Shown here piece by piece: positions 19,661-30,259 of a DNA stretch of 64,000 bases (within the stretch, counting starts at the first letter, position 1; every line of letters begins with the position of its first letter). Source of the DNA: Buxus sempervirens. Taxonomy: Eukaryota > Streptophyta > Magnoliopsida > Buxales > Buxaceae. Below the pieces are notes generated by a model. It made no database searches and had not been told where the DNA came from. It saw nothing but the letters and a program-made list of their open reading frames with translations. A program made the translations under genes and the position numbers. The stretch lies in assembly GCA_947561395.2 (NCBI GenBank), contig OX387183.1:27516853-27580852 (forward strand), given 5' to 3'.

Positions 19661-20639
19661 GTACCGATATTGAATCACTGTCACGAAGGCTTTATAGTAT
19701 ACCCGATATTCAATCACAGTTACAAACAAAACATGCATAACCATTTTGAATTAATGGTTCATTTTGCCCCTTAGCGTTAACACCTGTTTTAGAACCGTGT
19801 CGAGATTTCCTATTTATTGGCATAGGGTATAGTAGTTAATTCAAGCTCAAGCAGAAAGGAATTTCTTGCTCCTTAGGGTTAAGACCTGTTTTGGGGTTTT
19901 GCTGTATTTAGCACATTTTTATTTGAGCACAATTTGGATGCTTACAATTATGTTTAGAGCCCTCTAGCATAGACCAATTTTGACAAAAACATGACTGTAC
20001 TTTTGATTCATTTAAAAAGAGAGATTTTTGCGTTCTACGTGTAAGTAGTAACCCTTAAACGTTGGAAAATTGCATGTTTTCATGTTTTATCATTAAAAAG
20101 AGGTATTGTTGATTGGTTTTGATGTCAAAGCATATTTCATACTTGTTTAAGGATGGTTTTTATAAGATTTTCATTGTTTAGAATGGTTATGTTCCGTATT
20201 TTTCTAAGATATTTTATGCATCTAAGATAGGTTTTGAGAGGTTTTGAGATCAGTTTTTGAAATCTAGAATAGAGGTTTATGTGTCTAGTTTATCTGAATT
20301 CATTTGAAAAGTGATTACACCTTGTTGAATTGATGTTCATGGTTAGATTATATGAGTTTAATGCTAAAAATAAATTGAGACGAATTGGGTTGCTTAAGAA
20401 TGACATGGAATGTGATTTTATATGTGTTTTATACACTGGTATTGATTCAATCATTTGAGAAAACAAAGAAACAAAGTAAAACTTGGAAAAACCTAGAAAA
20501 ATCAGATTTCTGCATATAATGTTCAACTAAACAAAATTTTTGCACTTACTTTGTAATGCCTCGGATCCGTGTTGTTCATTAAAGATATAACACGTTTCAC
20601 AAAGTGTTAGGTAAGGATCTAAATAAAAGTGATCGCTGG
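19661..20639. other. Gap between elements A and B, with an old LTR end
   Basis: About 0.98 kb. Bases 19790-19946 are the U3 end of an old Tat-like LTR on the minus strand (starts TGTAAGCATCC in its own orientation). They match the block at 43460-43614: GGCATAGGGTATA, AATTTCTTGCTCC and GGGTT..GCACATTTT. The rest (19950-20639) is AT-rich with no gene or repeat that I recognise. Confidence 0.55.
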
Positions 20640-23600
20640 TGTGCGCGCATTGGAAATGCGGCACGGGAAAATTCGGAGTCGCCACCGCCTGATGGGGTGT
20701 AGGCGGACACCTGGGTGCCTAAGTTAGTCTATTAAGGGCTTTGGTCTGCGGCTTGAGATTCTAAGTAGGGTCTCGATTGTGGTCTGGGGAAGTCCGTAGA
20801 CACCCCAGTCCACCCCGTCAGATGACGAGTCCCGTGGGTTCCCTAGTTTGAGTCAGCTTGCTTGGGTTCTCACTCGATTCCTAATCCGATATGCAACTTG
20901 GTTAAGTCTGGTGGGACCACCTGAATGGTGTGGGTCCCTTTAATTTTTTTTATCTTGTTTATTTAAGTGCTCTGAGTCTGACTGGGTGGGCCCCTTTTGA
21001 AGGTCCACGGTGTCCCTGGTGGGCTTGGTTAAGCCCACATATCTCATGTAGGCCTCTATCTAAGCCTAAAAGGCCCTCTGGGTTTAGGTTTAGTGAATTA
21101 ATTTTTATTTTGAGGGTCTAATTCAAGAACTTACGTGGCTTTCATGCAAAAGTGGGTTGGCCTTGGTTTGTGGGCCCTTAGGTGGGCCCCCATGGCAGCT
21201 GCCAAAATATTTTTAGTTTATCTTTATTTATCTTTGCAAAAGTGCATTGGATATTGGGCTTGGGGCCCGTGGTCCAGTTTTGGGCTTGAAAGCCCAGTTC
21301 TTTGAAGTCTAGGGTTTAAACCCACACTTGGTTTGGTTAGTGGGCTTTGGCGGGCCCGATAGGCCCTAGCCCCAGGGTCTCGGCCAAACCACACAATTTA
21401 AAACACATTCAATAAAGTTGGTTCAGGCGGGCCGCATTGGGTTTGGCCCATCCGATTCAATCGGTTCATTTTACTTAACTTACTTATTTGCATGCTTTTG
21501 GATTTATCGGGCTTGGTGGGCCCCGTTGGAAGGCCCACAAATGTTTCCAATTAGACCGGTGGCCCAAGTCCCAAGTTGGGTTTTCGGGTGACCCGGAAAC
21601 CCTATTGGCTTGCTTGGTTCAATTATGAGACTCTTCATGTCAATGCAAACCGAAGAACCGCACACACAAATATGCATCTTTTTCCGTGGGCTTTGCAATG
21701 AGCTTTTTTGGGCTTCCTATGGGCTTGGGCATCCCAATTTTCATGACGCTATTTCACCAACCAATACATGTTCAGATTCCAACAAGAAATCTAAGTAACT
21801 GAAATGCCTAGTGGCACAACCTAACCCGAACACCAGCATGCATGACTCAACACATACCATGCATAGGGATCATGATCTTCATGCTCAACCCCCATGGGGT
21901 GAGAGGATGGCAATACAAGTAGGGGGTAACCTAACATGCATTTCGAGTAGGGGCTCAAGCACACACTCCAAACAATCCAGACACGATGCATATGGCATGA
22001 ATATCAACAAAAGAAACAAGGAACATGCTGTAGAGAAAAAAAGAAAAAAAAACAGCAACTAAAAATAAGCTAAGCATGTCTCCTACGGACTGGGAATAGC
22101 ATGAAGTGGGGTGGGGGAGCATGGCAAAGGTATCCCTAACTCATGTTGCATACATTAAGGCATGGCATAAGACTTAAGAGACAAAAAACAAGAGCCCATG
22201 GAGGGCTGCGGCTGCTGCCCACAGCAGTCCTGAGGGTACCCTATATGCTTGCTAATTCAATGGAAAAGAAGTAAAAGGGGACTCTTCATGCATATTGACT
22301 TGATTCACACAAGGGCAATGAAAGAAAGAGACATGCTACGTGCTCATGAGAGACAAGCAGGGACTTGCTTGTGAACAAGGGAACACCAATCATTAAATCT
22401 GAGTTTTGGTGAGGTTTAGGTTGCTACTGTGGGTGGGGAGGTGCTGCTGCTGCCTCCAGCAGCAGCTCATGTGAAGCATGGCAGTGGACAAAAGGGGTGG
22501 AGGGAGCATGCTTAGGAGCGGGACGGATTTGCTGGGAACAGCAGGTGCTGTAGGGGGGCAGCATGCATTTGGGGTGACTTGTTGGGGGGTGGGGGGACAG
22601 CAACCAACAACCTGAACCTATTGCTGTCCTGGCCCCCAGCAGCAACTTACAAGGGGCTTGGGTGGGCTTAAAAAGTGATGGAAAGGGAGGGCCAAAAGGG
22701 GGGTCATGGGGTAAGGGGGGTTGGGAGCATGTTAGAAAGGGAATCGTGGCAGTGGCTGGTTAGATAGCGGGTTAACACCAATAAGAATGGCAGATAACAA
22801 ATCAACAACAAAAGTATTTCCCATCAAAGTAGTCATGCACGTGCTCATTGTATTTTCCTACAAAAAAGGCTAGAGAACATGGACAAGCCATGAGACGAAT
22901 CCATGTGACACAATGAATGGAACCACACTCACGTGGTCATAAAAACACTAGCATGCTCACCCTACGAAGAACAAAGCATTCACACACCAGAGAAGAAAAA
23001 AAAAGGGAGTTGCCTAATCATGCATGGAAAATATGAGAACAAAGCAAGAACAAAAGGAAACCAGCGTGCCCCGCCTGAGATCCTTCAACCATTAGAACCC
23101 GAGCAAACTATCTTCGCGGCCCGAGGAAGGCCTAAAGAAGGGTGGAGAAGGGAGATTACATGGGGGGTACATGAGGTGAGCCATTCGTACGGAACATGCT
23201 CCCTTTAAACATAAAAGACAGTAGCTCGTGTGACACAAATGGGCATGGAGAATCCTTCACCCTTTCCTTAGAACCCCACATGGGCATCTCCCTTACTTGG
23301 AGACTCCCACTTCACCAAGAGAAGTAAGAAAAAGCATGTAGATAGGCATAAAAATCATATTTCGACTAGGGGAGGAGCTGGACTCAGAAAATCAGTATAA
23401 TAATCTCATTTTAAAGTATGTATGCTACAATACCAAGAGGAATCTTACTTGGCGGTTCTTCACTCTCTAGTGGAGGTGTGACACCTCTTGGAAACCTCTT
23501 TGTAGCAAGACACTAGCTGGGAGCTCCACCTCAGGCCAGCTGCAGCAATGGTTCCTCCTTGTGTTGGGGTGAAAAATGAAGAAGTAAAGGAAAAGGTTGA

Positions 23601-23738
23601 AGTCACTTGTGGTGGTGTGTGGAGGTGGTTGAGAGGGCAAAGAGAGTTGAAGAGGGAAGGATTCGGGTGGAAAAAGTGGGGGAAGGAAGCTGGAAAGCAG
23701 CAAAAGAAGCCAACCCCTGGCCAGAGGTGGTTGCTGGG

Positions 23739-23746
23739 TTTTTATA
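23739..23746 (-). promoter_or_regulatory. TATA box of element B LTR
   Basis: The minus strand reads TATAAAAA. The palindrome cluster begins about 13 bp upstream in element orientation, the same layout as in element A. Confidence 0.55.
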
Positions 23747-23758
23747 GGCAAATTTAAT

Positions 23759-23862
23759 GTATCCGGCATTATATGCCGGATACACTATCTCTTATTCATA
23801 GACGGCCTCCATGGCCGGCTACACATATGCCACTTTGTATCCGGCATTAAATGCCGGATACA
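23759..23862. repeat. Palindrome cluster in element B LTR
   Basis: GTATCCGGCATTATATGCC and its partner arm GCCGGATAC form a near-perfect hairpin, repeated as GTATCCGGCATTAAATGCC. Between them is a mutated unit (GACGGCCTCCATGGCCGGCT). The arms are those of element A but the loops differ. Confidence 0.8.
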
Positions 23863-24584
23863 AAACACAATTATTCGAAATTTTAATGCCGCCGCGAATT
23901 TGTCAGGGAATCGGCGCGAATCTCGCGGGCTGATCTCCTTATATCCGGTGAATGGTGTGGTTATACACTGAGGTATGTGTATCCAACATATTTGGTCGGA
24001 TACAAATTGAAAAATTACGGATTTGCCCCTAGATATTCGCAAATTCATCCAATACTCTCAGATATTCACAGATTTGGTACCTGCGAAATTTTGCTTTAAA
24101 CCCCGGGATATTTTGCATGTTTGGATATTTACAGATTGCCCCTCGAGATATTTTCTTGTGCCACTCGCCACGTGTGTGGTTTTTTGCCACGTGTGCAGCT
24201 TTCTGGGTTTTTCTACTCGAAAACTTCGACAGCTCATATATCCTTCATCCGGGCTCCGATTTGGGCAAACACAATTGCGTTGGACTCGTATTGGAGCCCT
24301 ATATCCAATGATATAGAGCTAAGCACCTGGCTCGGGGTTCGAAAAAAGTCAACTTTCGGCTCATCCTCAAGTTTGACCGGCCCACAGAACCTTCATCCGG
24401 ACTCCGATTCCAGCAAACTCAGTTGCGTTGGAACCATGTCGAGATTCTCTATCCATTGAGATAAAGCAAGGTGGCCAATTATCACTTGATCAAAAAGTCA
24501 AATTTCGACCCCTCAGGATTTGGCTTTTTAGCCGGGTTTTGCATTTCCGGCTCTTCCGGTAGCGCAAAAAATGATGTGCTTACA

Positions 24585-26787
24585 GTTGCCCCCGGATGAA
24601 AGGCAAAGAGAAAAAAGAATCTTATTTTTGTGCTTGGCATTTCTATCAACATGGTCGACAAGCTTAGTCCTTTGAATTTTTCATTTTAAGAGGGAAGCGG
24701 CCAAATGATGTGGCGTCACTTCCTGGCTTAGGAGTTTCCTTACCCTCTGCTTTTCGGGTTTTTGTAGGGCAACTCTTCAGCGTTTGATTTAAGTTTGAGA
24801 GAGATTAGATTGGACTTGAGCTAGCCAACCTGTTTCGGCGTTGATTCCAGACACTTGACAATATTCTTTTCTTCTTGTTTGTTCCATTAAAGCTTTTAGG
24901 TACTTTCAGACTTTTGATCCATTTTGTGTCTTTTACTTGAGGCTTGCTTGCATTTTTTTTTCTTTTAAGGATTTGATGGCCAAGGGTTGGTTTAGGATTT
25001 GGGATGAATGGAGAAATGAGGAGGGAAGGGCAGAGGAGGAGCTGCCGTTGGTGAGGAGGCGCTTCCAGCACTGTCTAGTGCCTCAAGGGAGCTCACACAC
25101 CTGCTCTATTCTATTTACAAAAGTGTGAAATCAAAAATTACAAAAGGGCCATCTTGCCCGATGAGATCTTCATCTTTGCTTGTTCTCCTTCATGTCCCGC
25201 CGTTTCTTTCTTCTGCAGCGTGCCTTCTGGTTAGCTTTATGAGGTAGAGGCCTCCTAGCTTTGAGTGACTATTGCTGAGGATTAGACAGGAATCTCTTCC
25301 TTATTGCCTTTTCTTTCAGGTCGAGCCTTGTTTCTGACAAGTGTGGGAGTTCCCTAGGGAAGGATGCTCTGCTGGGGATAAGTGGGAATTCCACACGCTG
25401 TCATTCTTTCCTTGTAAGGCCTTTTCCTTCGGCTCAGGTGAGAATTCTTATGCTCATCTGCGCTCTTGCTGAGTGCGGTAGACTTCACCAGGGATTGATG
25501 CGAGCTTGTTTTGTCTTCTTTCCGCTCTTCTTCGCAAAGCCGGCCTCTTCAGATTGAGCGAGGCTTAGGAAGTCTACATCATCAGGTATCACTTCCTCAT
25601 TATTGGAGAGGACTCTACTGGGGAAAAAAGGGTGTCATCCTTTGCTTGCTGAAGGCCTTCCACTGGGGATTTTTGAGGGTATTATTCTCCTTTTACTGAA
25701 GGAACTCCACTGGGGATTTTGGAGAAGACGTTTGTTACCCCACTTTCGCTGTACCTGTGAAGGCAGGAAAAGATAGCCTGTTAGCTGTGGAATAGCTGGG
25801 GAATGCAAAACTCTTTTCTTATTCTCTTCTGGCTCTGAGCCTTTTGCCCATTACAGCTAGAAGCGACCTCTGCCAAGGTTAAGAGATTATCAACTTAGGT
25901 TAGTAGCCCAATGTGGAGCTCAAAACAGTTAAGCAAAACAATTAGAGAGAAGACAGGTGTGACAATGTGTGCCTGTGTCTGCAATATCAAAGAAATTTCC
26001 CAGGTCAAACAGAACTTGGAGTGCTTGGTATTTTCAGTAGCATTGTCATCACAGGCCACTGTGGAGTCTTTGACTCAGGCGCAACCTGCCGGTTCGGACC
26101 CCTCAGATCTGTTCACTCTTTCTCATTTCACTGTCTGCCACTGTCACTGTTCTTTCTGTACCTTGCTCTGCTCAATCCAGATGCGACCAGTTCTTCTTCT
26201 TTCCTTTCTTTTTTTTTTTTTTTGGGTGACTGACCACACAACACCCTTTTTTCAAGTTTTTGCTATGTCCAGCCTTTCTGGGAGGTTCTGAATTCCGTCA
26301 TCGCTGATGAACGCAGCTCAACTATTTGTATTGATCATTCTTTTTGGGATCCAAGAAGTCTTAAAAATAGGACGAAATGTAGGCTTGGTCTTGGTTACGA
26401 AAGAAAGGGTAAGTGGCTCAAAAAAGGCTTATTCATTTGGGTTTGCAAAGTGTGCTACTTTTATTACTGGTGGGACTTACATCCTAGCTTATTTGCATCT
26501 CTATTTTTGTTGGGTAAACATTTCCCCATTTTTTTCTCTCTTCTTCTTTTTTTTCTTTTTCTTTTGCATTTTCTTCTCTTTTTGGGGTTTTGTTGGGCAA
26601 GGATGCCCTGTTTCTTTTTTCGCTTTGCCAGGAATGCCCTTTTCGATGTGTGGAACGCTTGCAATGGGTTGAAAGAATTTTAAGGTTCAAAATTGTCTAG
26701 CTAAGGGAGAATTTAGGTATTTTGAAGGATTTACAGTCTAAAGGAGAGTCAAGGATGGCCTCTCTTCATTTCTCAACTAGAATGATC
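24585..26787 (-). other. 3' non-coding region of element B
   Basis: Homologous along its length to 1460-3653 of element A, including the ACTGGGGAT-like motifs (25370-25720) and T-rich runs (26205-26222, 26530-26570). No coding frame that I can support. Confidence 0.7.
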
Positions 26788-27612
26788 TCAGGCGTAGTAC
26801 AGTTTGACTGCGTCTGCATTTATCGGCGCAGAAAAAATTGCCCCGTCCATTTCTTGCAGGATAAGTGCTCTTCGGGACAGAACCTTGTGGACTACGAATG
26901 GCCCTTCGTAGTTTGGCTTGAATTTCCCTCTGTTGTCCTCTTGATGAGGAAAGATTCTTTTCAGTACCAAATCTCCCACTTTGAAATGTCGTGGCCTCAC
27001 TTTCTTGTTGTAGGCTCGCGCCACTCTCTGTTGATAGAGTTGGCCATGGCACAAAGCCTTAATCCTCTTTTCATCCAACAATTGCAACTGGTCGAATCTA
27101 GACTCTTCCCATTCAACGTCACTGATCTCTGCTTCCTTTAGAATCCTTAATGACGGAATCTGTACTTCCACGGGGAGGACTGCTTCCATTCCATATACCG
27201 AGAAGAAAGGGGTCGCCCCAGTCGATGTTTTGATCGACGTCCGGTAGGCGTGCAGTGCGTACGGCAGCTTCTCATGCCAGTCTCTGTAGGTAACTACCAT
27301 TTTCTCGAGTATCCTCTTCAGATTATTGTTGGCGGCCTCTACCGCTCCATTCATCTTGGGCCGGTATGCCGTGGAGTTTAGATGTCTGATCTTTAGGTCT
27401 TCACACATCTTTTCCATGTCCTTATTATTCAGATTCTTTGCATTATCGGTGATGATCGCTTCCGGAACTCCGTAGCAACAAACTATATTGTTTCTGATAA
27501 ACTTGAGCACATGAGATTTCTTCACATCTACAAAGGACATGGCCTCTACCCACTTGGTAAAATAATCGATTGCCACTAAGATGAATCTATGCCCATTTGA
27601 AGCCTTCGGGTG
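26788..27612 (-). pseudogene. Element B integrase, core and C-terminal part, cut by element C
   Basis: Aligns residue for residue with the end of element A pol. It contains VAIDYFTKWVEAM, the second catalytic Asp (ITDNAKNLNN), the catalytic Glu (NGAVEAANNN) and the C-terminal VGDLVLKRIFPHQEDN. Unlike A it keeps the last about 28 residues, ending KLYYA* at 26788. The catalytic Asp of WGIDMIG and the N-terminal part lie on the other side of solo LTR C, at 37148-37247. Confidence 0.9.
27608..27612. repeat. Target-site duplication of solo LTR C, left copy
   Basis: GGGTG, repeated at 37148-37152. Joining the flanks at one copy gives an uninterrupted integrase sequence matching element A at 4455-4495, so the insertion is precise. 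Confidence 0.92.
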
Positions 27613-28375
27613 TGTAAGCACCCAAATTTTGATCAAGCCAAAGAAAAAGAGAAAAATGTGCTAAAAGACAGTAAAACGGCTCAAAACCCTAAGGAACAAA
27701 AATTGACCTTTTGATCGGGTGCAAATTCCCTGCCATACTTCTTCCCAATGATTAGGAAATTTCAACACGATTCTAATGCAACTGAGTTTGCTCAGATCGA
27801 GGTCCGGATGAAGAAGATATGAGCCGGTCAAACTTGAAGGGGTCGAAAGTTGACTTTTTCTCGAACCCCATGCCAAGTGCTTGCCTCTATGTCATTGGAT
27901 AGAGAATCTCGACACGATTCCAACGCAACTGAGTTTGCAGGAATCGGGGTCCGGATGAAGGTTTTGCGGGCGGTCAAACTTGGGCAGGGCCAAAAGTTGA
28001 CTTTCTGCTAAAATCCGATCCAGACACCTACCCCTAGGTCATTGAATAGAGGGCTCCGATACGATTCTAACGCAACTGAGTTTGCCCAGATCGGAGTCCG
28101 GATTAAGAAAATATGAGCTGACGAAATTCCCGAGCAGCAAAACTGGAAAACTGCGCCCGTGGCAAAAAGCTGCACACGTGGCGAGTTGCGCAGGAAAATA
28201 TCTCGGGGATCAAATCCATAAATATCCAAACATTCAAAAGATCTCAGGGACCAATCTGAAAATATTTGAAAATATCTGAATAAAATAATATTAAATCCAA
28301 ATATCCCAGGGACTATATCTTAATTTTCAGATTTTTTAAACAAACCAGCGGCTGCATTAAATGACTTAATCATTT

Positions 28376-28421
28376 TGTCGCTTGCGCCGAGCGACAGCTA
28401 CTGGGCGCAAGCTGGGTGCCA
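28376..28421. repeat. Palindromes upstream of the TATA box in LTR C
   Basis: TGTCGCT..AGCGACA (28376-28396) and the longer CTTGCGCC..GGGCGCAAG (28381-28421) overlap. They end about 29 bp before TATAAAAG at 28450. Same place as the palindromes in A, B and G, with a different sequence. Confidence 0.75.
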
Positions 28422-28449
28422 AGGTCGGCGGATACCCCATGTCTTCTTC

Positions 28450-28457
28450 TATAAAAG
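28450..28457 (+). promoter_or_regulatory. TATA box of LTR C
   Basis: TATAAAAG directly after the palindrome cluster, the same order as in the other LTRs. Inferred promoter of the solo LTR. Confidence 0.6.
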
Positions 28458-29110
28458 CTGCGGTAGCCATCATTTGTGGGAGGGTCGGGATTTTTAAGGC
28501 TAGAGATTTTTTTGGTTGTTTTCTTTTCTTGATCGGCACGACTGCTGTTTTTCCTTTTCCTCTTCCCCACTCTACCTGGTTCGAGACCCCGTTCCCTCTC
28601 TTCCTCTTCTTCCTCGTCAAACCCGAAGAAGATCTTGCTGTGGGCGTAGAGAGGTACTGCTCCGATAGTTGCTCGAGCTCCAAGGTCCAACACATCCTGC
28701 CGAGGGTGTTAAAACACCCAGAGGTAATGTTCCCGACGACCTCTTGTCCAAAATAAATAAGTCCATTGTGATATTTTGTTTTCTAGCATCTTGTTCTTCA
28801 CTGATATTGCTTGTTTGATTCGAAGGGGGAGCATGTTCCCCCATGATTTCTCCATCTCTTGTATCCCAATAAAGCCCCCCTGTTCCCTTCTTCATTATTC
28901 ATGCTCTGCTAATTCATTAATTCATGTTCTGTTATTGTTTTGTTTTCGGATTTGTAGGTTTGCGAGGACAAGTTAGGTTAGATTAATCTTGAGGTGGGTT
29001 CAGATGTCTTCTGGGAGTCTAACGATCCCCAGAAAGCAGTTACAGAACTTAAAAACCTTAAAAACCAGTCAATCATGGAGTTTGGAAAAAAAAACAGAGA
29101 ATCAGGGTAT

Positions 29111-29453
29111 GCGCTGAGCTCGCGCCTACCTTTTTTGGGTGCGCTGAACTCGCGCCTACCTCGCGCTAAGCTCGCGCCCACTTCCTTTTAGGTGCGCTGA
29201 GCTTGCGCCCACCTCATGCTAAGCTCGCGCCCACTTCCTTTTGGGTGCGTTAAGCTCGCGCCCACCTCGCGCTAAGCTCGCGCCCACTTCCTTTTGGATG
29301 CGCTGAGCTCGCGCCCACCTCGCGCTAACTCGCGCCAACTTCCTTTTGGGCACGCTCACCTCGCGCTAAGCTCGCACCCACTTCCTTTTTGGGTGCGCTG
29401 AGCTCGCGCCTACCTCGCGCTGAGCTCGCGCCCACTTTTTTTTTGGTGCGCTG
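29111..29453 (+). repeat. 53-bp GC-rich tandem array in LTR C, interrupted by the hAT
   Basis: Units of about 53 bp, GGTGCGCTGAGCTCGCGCCC followed by ACCTCGCGCTAAGCTCGCGC and a CCACTTCCTTTT tail, start at about 29138, 29191, 29244, 29297, 29348, 29392 and 29445 (one unit is 44 bp). Each holds GAGCTCGCGC-type inverted repeats. The hAT interrupts the last unit and similar sequence resumes at 35793-35880. Confidence 0.9.
29446..29453. repeat. 8-bp target-site duplication of the hAT, left copy
   Basis: GTGCGCTG at 29446-29453 and again at 35793-35800. Eight bases is the size typical of hAT insertions. The site is part of the tandem array of LTR C. Confidence 0.92.
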
Positions 29454-29548
29454 CAAGGTTTTGAATTTCGGTTGACCTGGGCGTGCCACCCAGGTCACCG
29501 AACGGCATTTCGTCGGCGTGCCGACAAAATGCCGACGATTCGCCGGTT

Positions 29549-29916
29549 TGTAACACCCCAGACCCATAACCAGCAAGATATTGTCCGCTCTAGGCCCAGA
29601 GGGCCCTTACGGATTTGTTCTTAAGGGACATCACGAGAAAACTTCCCAGGGGGTCACCCATCCTAAGAGTGCTCTCACCCGAGCACGCTTAACTTTGGGG
29701 TCCCCAGGGGATTTAGTCCCGTGTTGTACCTTAAAAGGCCTCTTGCTAATTTGGGGGTCTTAAGACTACTTATAGCATCCCCGAGCGTTGTGGGATTTCC
29801 AACCATATGCACATCCTCCCCTGGTAGCTCGCCACTGTGGTAGCTCGCTCAGGTCTCTCACCCCGCCCACATCACAGCCGCCCACTCAGACAGCCAGGAT
29901 GTCACGAGATTTTCCT
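29549..29916 (+). mobile_element. 5S-rRNA-derived repeat (Cassandra-like TRIM, solo LTR) inside the hAT
   Basis: Starts TGTAACACCCCAGACCCATA and contains a 5S rRNA-like stretch, as do the LTRs of Cassandra TRIM elements. The flanks fit a 5-bp duplication CGGTT (29544-29548 and 29917-29921), and removing the insert restores an inverted repeat of the hAT subterminal region (ATTCGCC..GGCGAAT). The right end reads TTTTCCT instead of CA, so this may be a decayed or non-standard end; the family name is from memory of the sequence pattern. Confidence 0.65.
29632..29730 (-). other. 5S rRNA-like segment within the Cassandra-like repeat
   Basis: On the minus strand it follows plant 5S rRNA: AAGTTAAGCGTGCTCGGG (the A-box region of the internal Pol III promoter; 5S has AAGTTAAGCGTGCTTGGG), then AGGATGGGTGACC and CCTGGGAAG. 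About three quarters or more of the bases agree by eye. It is not a functional 5S gene, since the 5' part is decayed. Confidence 0.75.
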
Positions 29917-30259
29917 CGGTTTCTGGCGAATCGGTCGAAATTTCGTCGGCACGCCAACGCGTGCCGACGAAATTTCAACAGAAACATAAAAGTTTGCTTT
30001 TTTCCCCAAAAAAATCAAAAATTTTACAGCAATTCAACAAGCATAAGTTATATACTTCAAAACTGCACTTAAATTACCATGAAAACACAATGTGGCATAT
30101 AAATCAGTAAATGTAATGATCGGGCCTATCGGGGTGATGCCTGTGTTTGCTATGTTTAAATTTTAAACTTTAAATAAAAAATAACAAAGAGGATCCAAAT
30201 TTTAAATTAAACTAAAACAACAATATATAAAGTAAAAAATATATAATCATACCGTCAAA

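Larger units (their letters stand above)
20640..24584 (-). repeat. 3' LTR of element B (3945 bp)
   Basis: Starts TGTGCGCGCATTGG and ends ATGTGCTTACA, the same edges as element A. The first about 960 bp align with 16585-17560. The middle (about 21600-23450) is longer than in A and poorly conserved, and includes many ATGC-rich and poly-G stretches. Palindromes TATCCGGC..GCCGGATAC lie at 23760-23862, next to the TATA box at 23739-23746; G-boxes (CACGTG) lie at about 24168 and 24190; two copies of the 148-bp block follow (24230-24475). Confidence 0.85.
20640..27612 (-). mobile_element. Element B: truncated Tat/Ogre-type Gypsy element, left part
   Basis: A relative of element A in the same orientation. 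Present are the 3' LTR (20640-24584), the 3' non-coding region (24585-26787) and integrase coding sequence (26788-27612). The integrase is then cut by solo LTR C and resumes at 37148-37247, after which the rest of the element is lost. The position of C can be proved: the GGGTG at 27608-27612 is repeated at 37148-37152 and the reading continues across. Confidence 0.9.

Noticed and set aside
22424..22645. Minus-strand frame in element B LTR
   Set aside because: Lies in G-rich, poorly conserved LTR sequence with GCAGCA repeats; no protein features.
29111..29453. CRISPR-like array of short GC-rich repeats
   Set aside because: Units follow one another without unique spacers, lie inside a plant LTR and have no cas genes; it is a tandem array.
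29632..29730. Functional 5S rRNA gene
   Set aside because: Only part of 5S is matched, with many changes and no Pol III T-run at the expected end; it is embedded in a transposon-like repeat.
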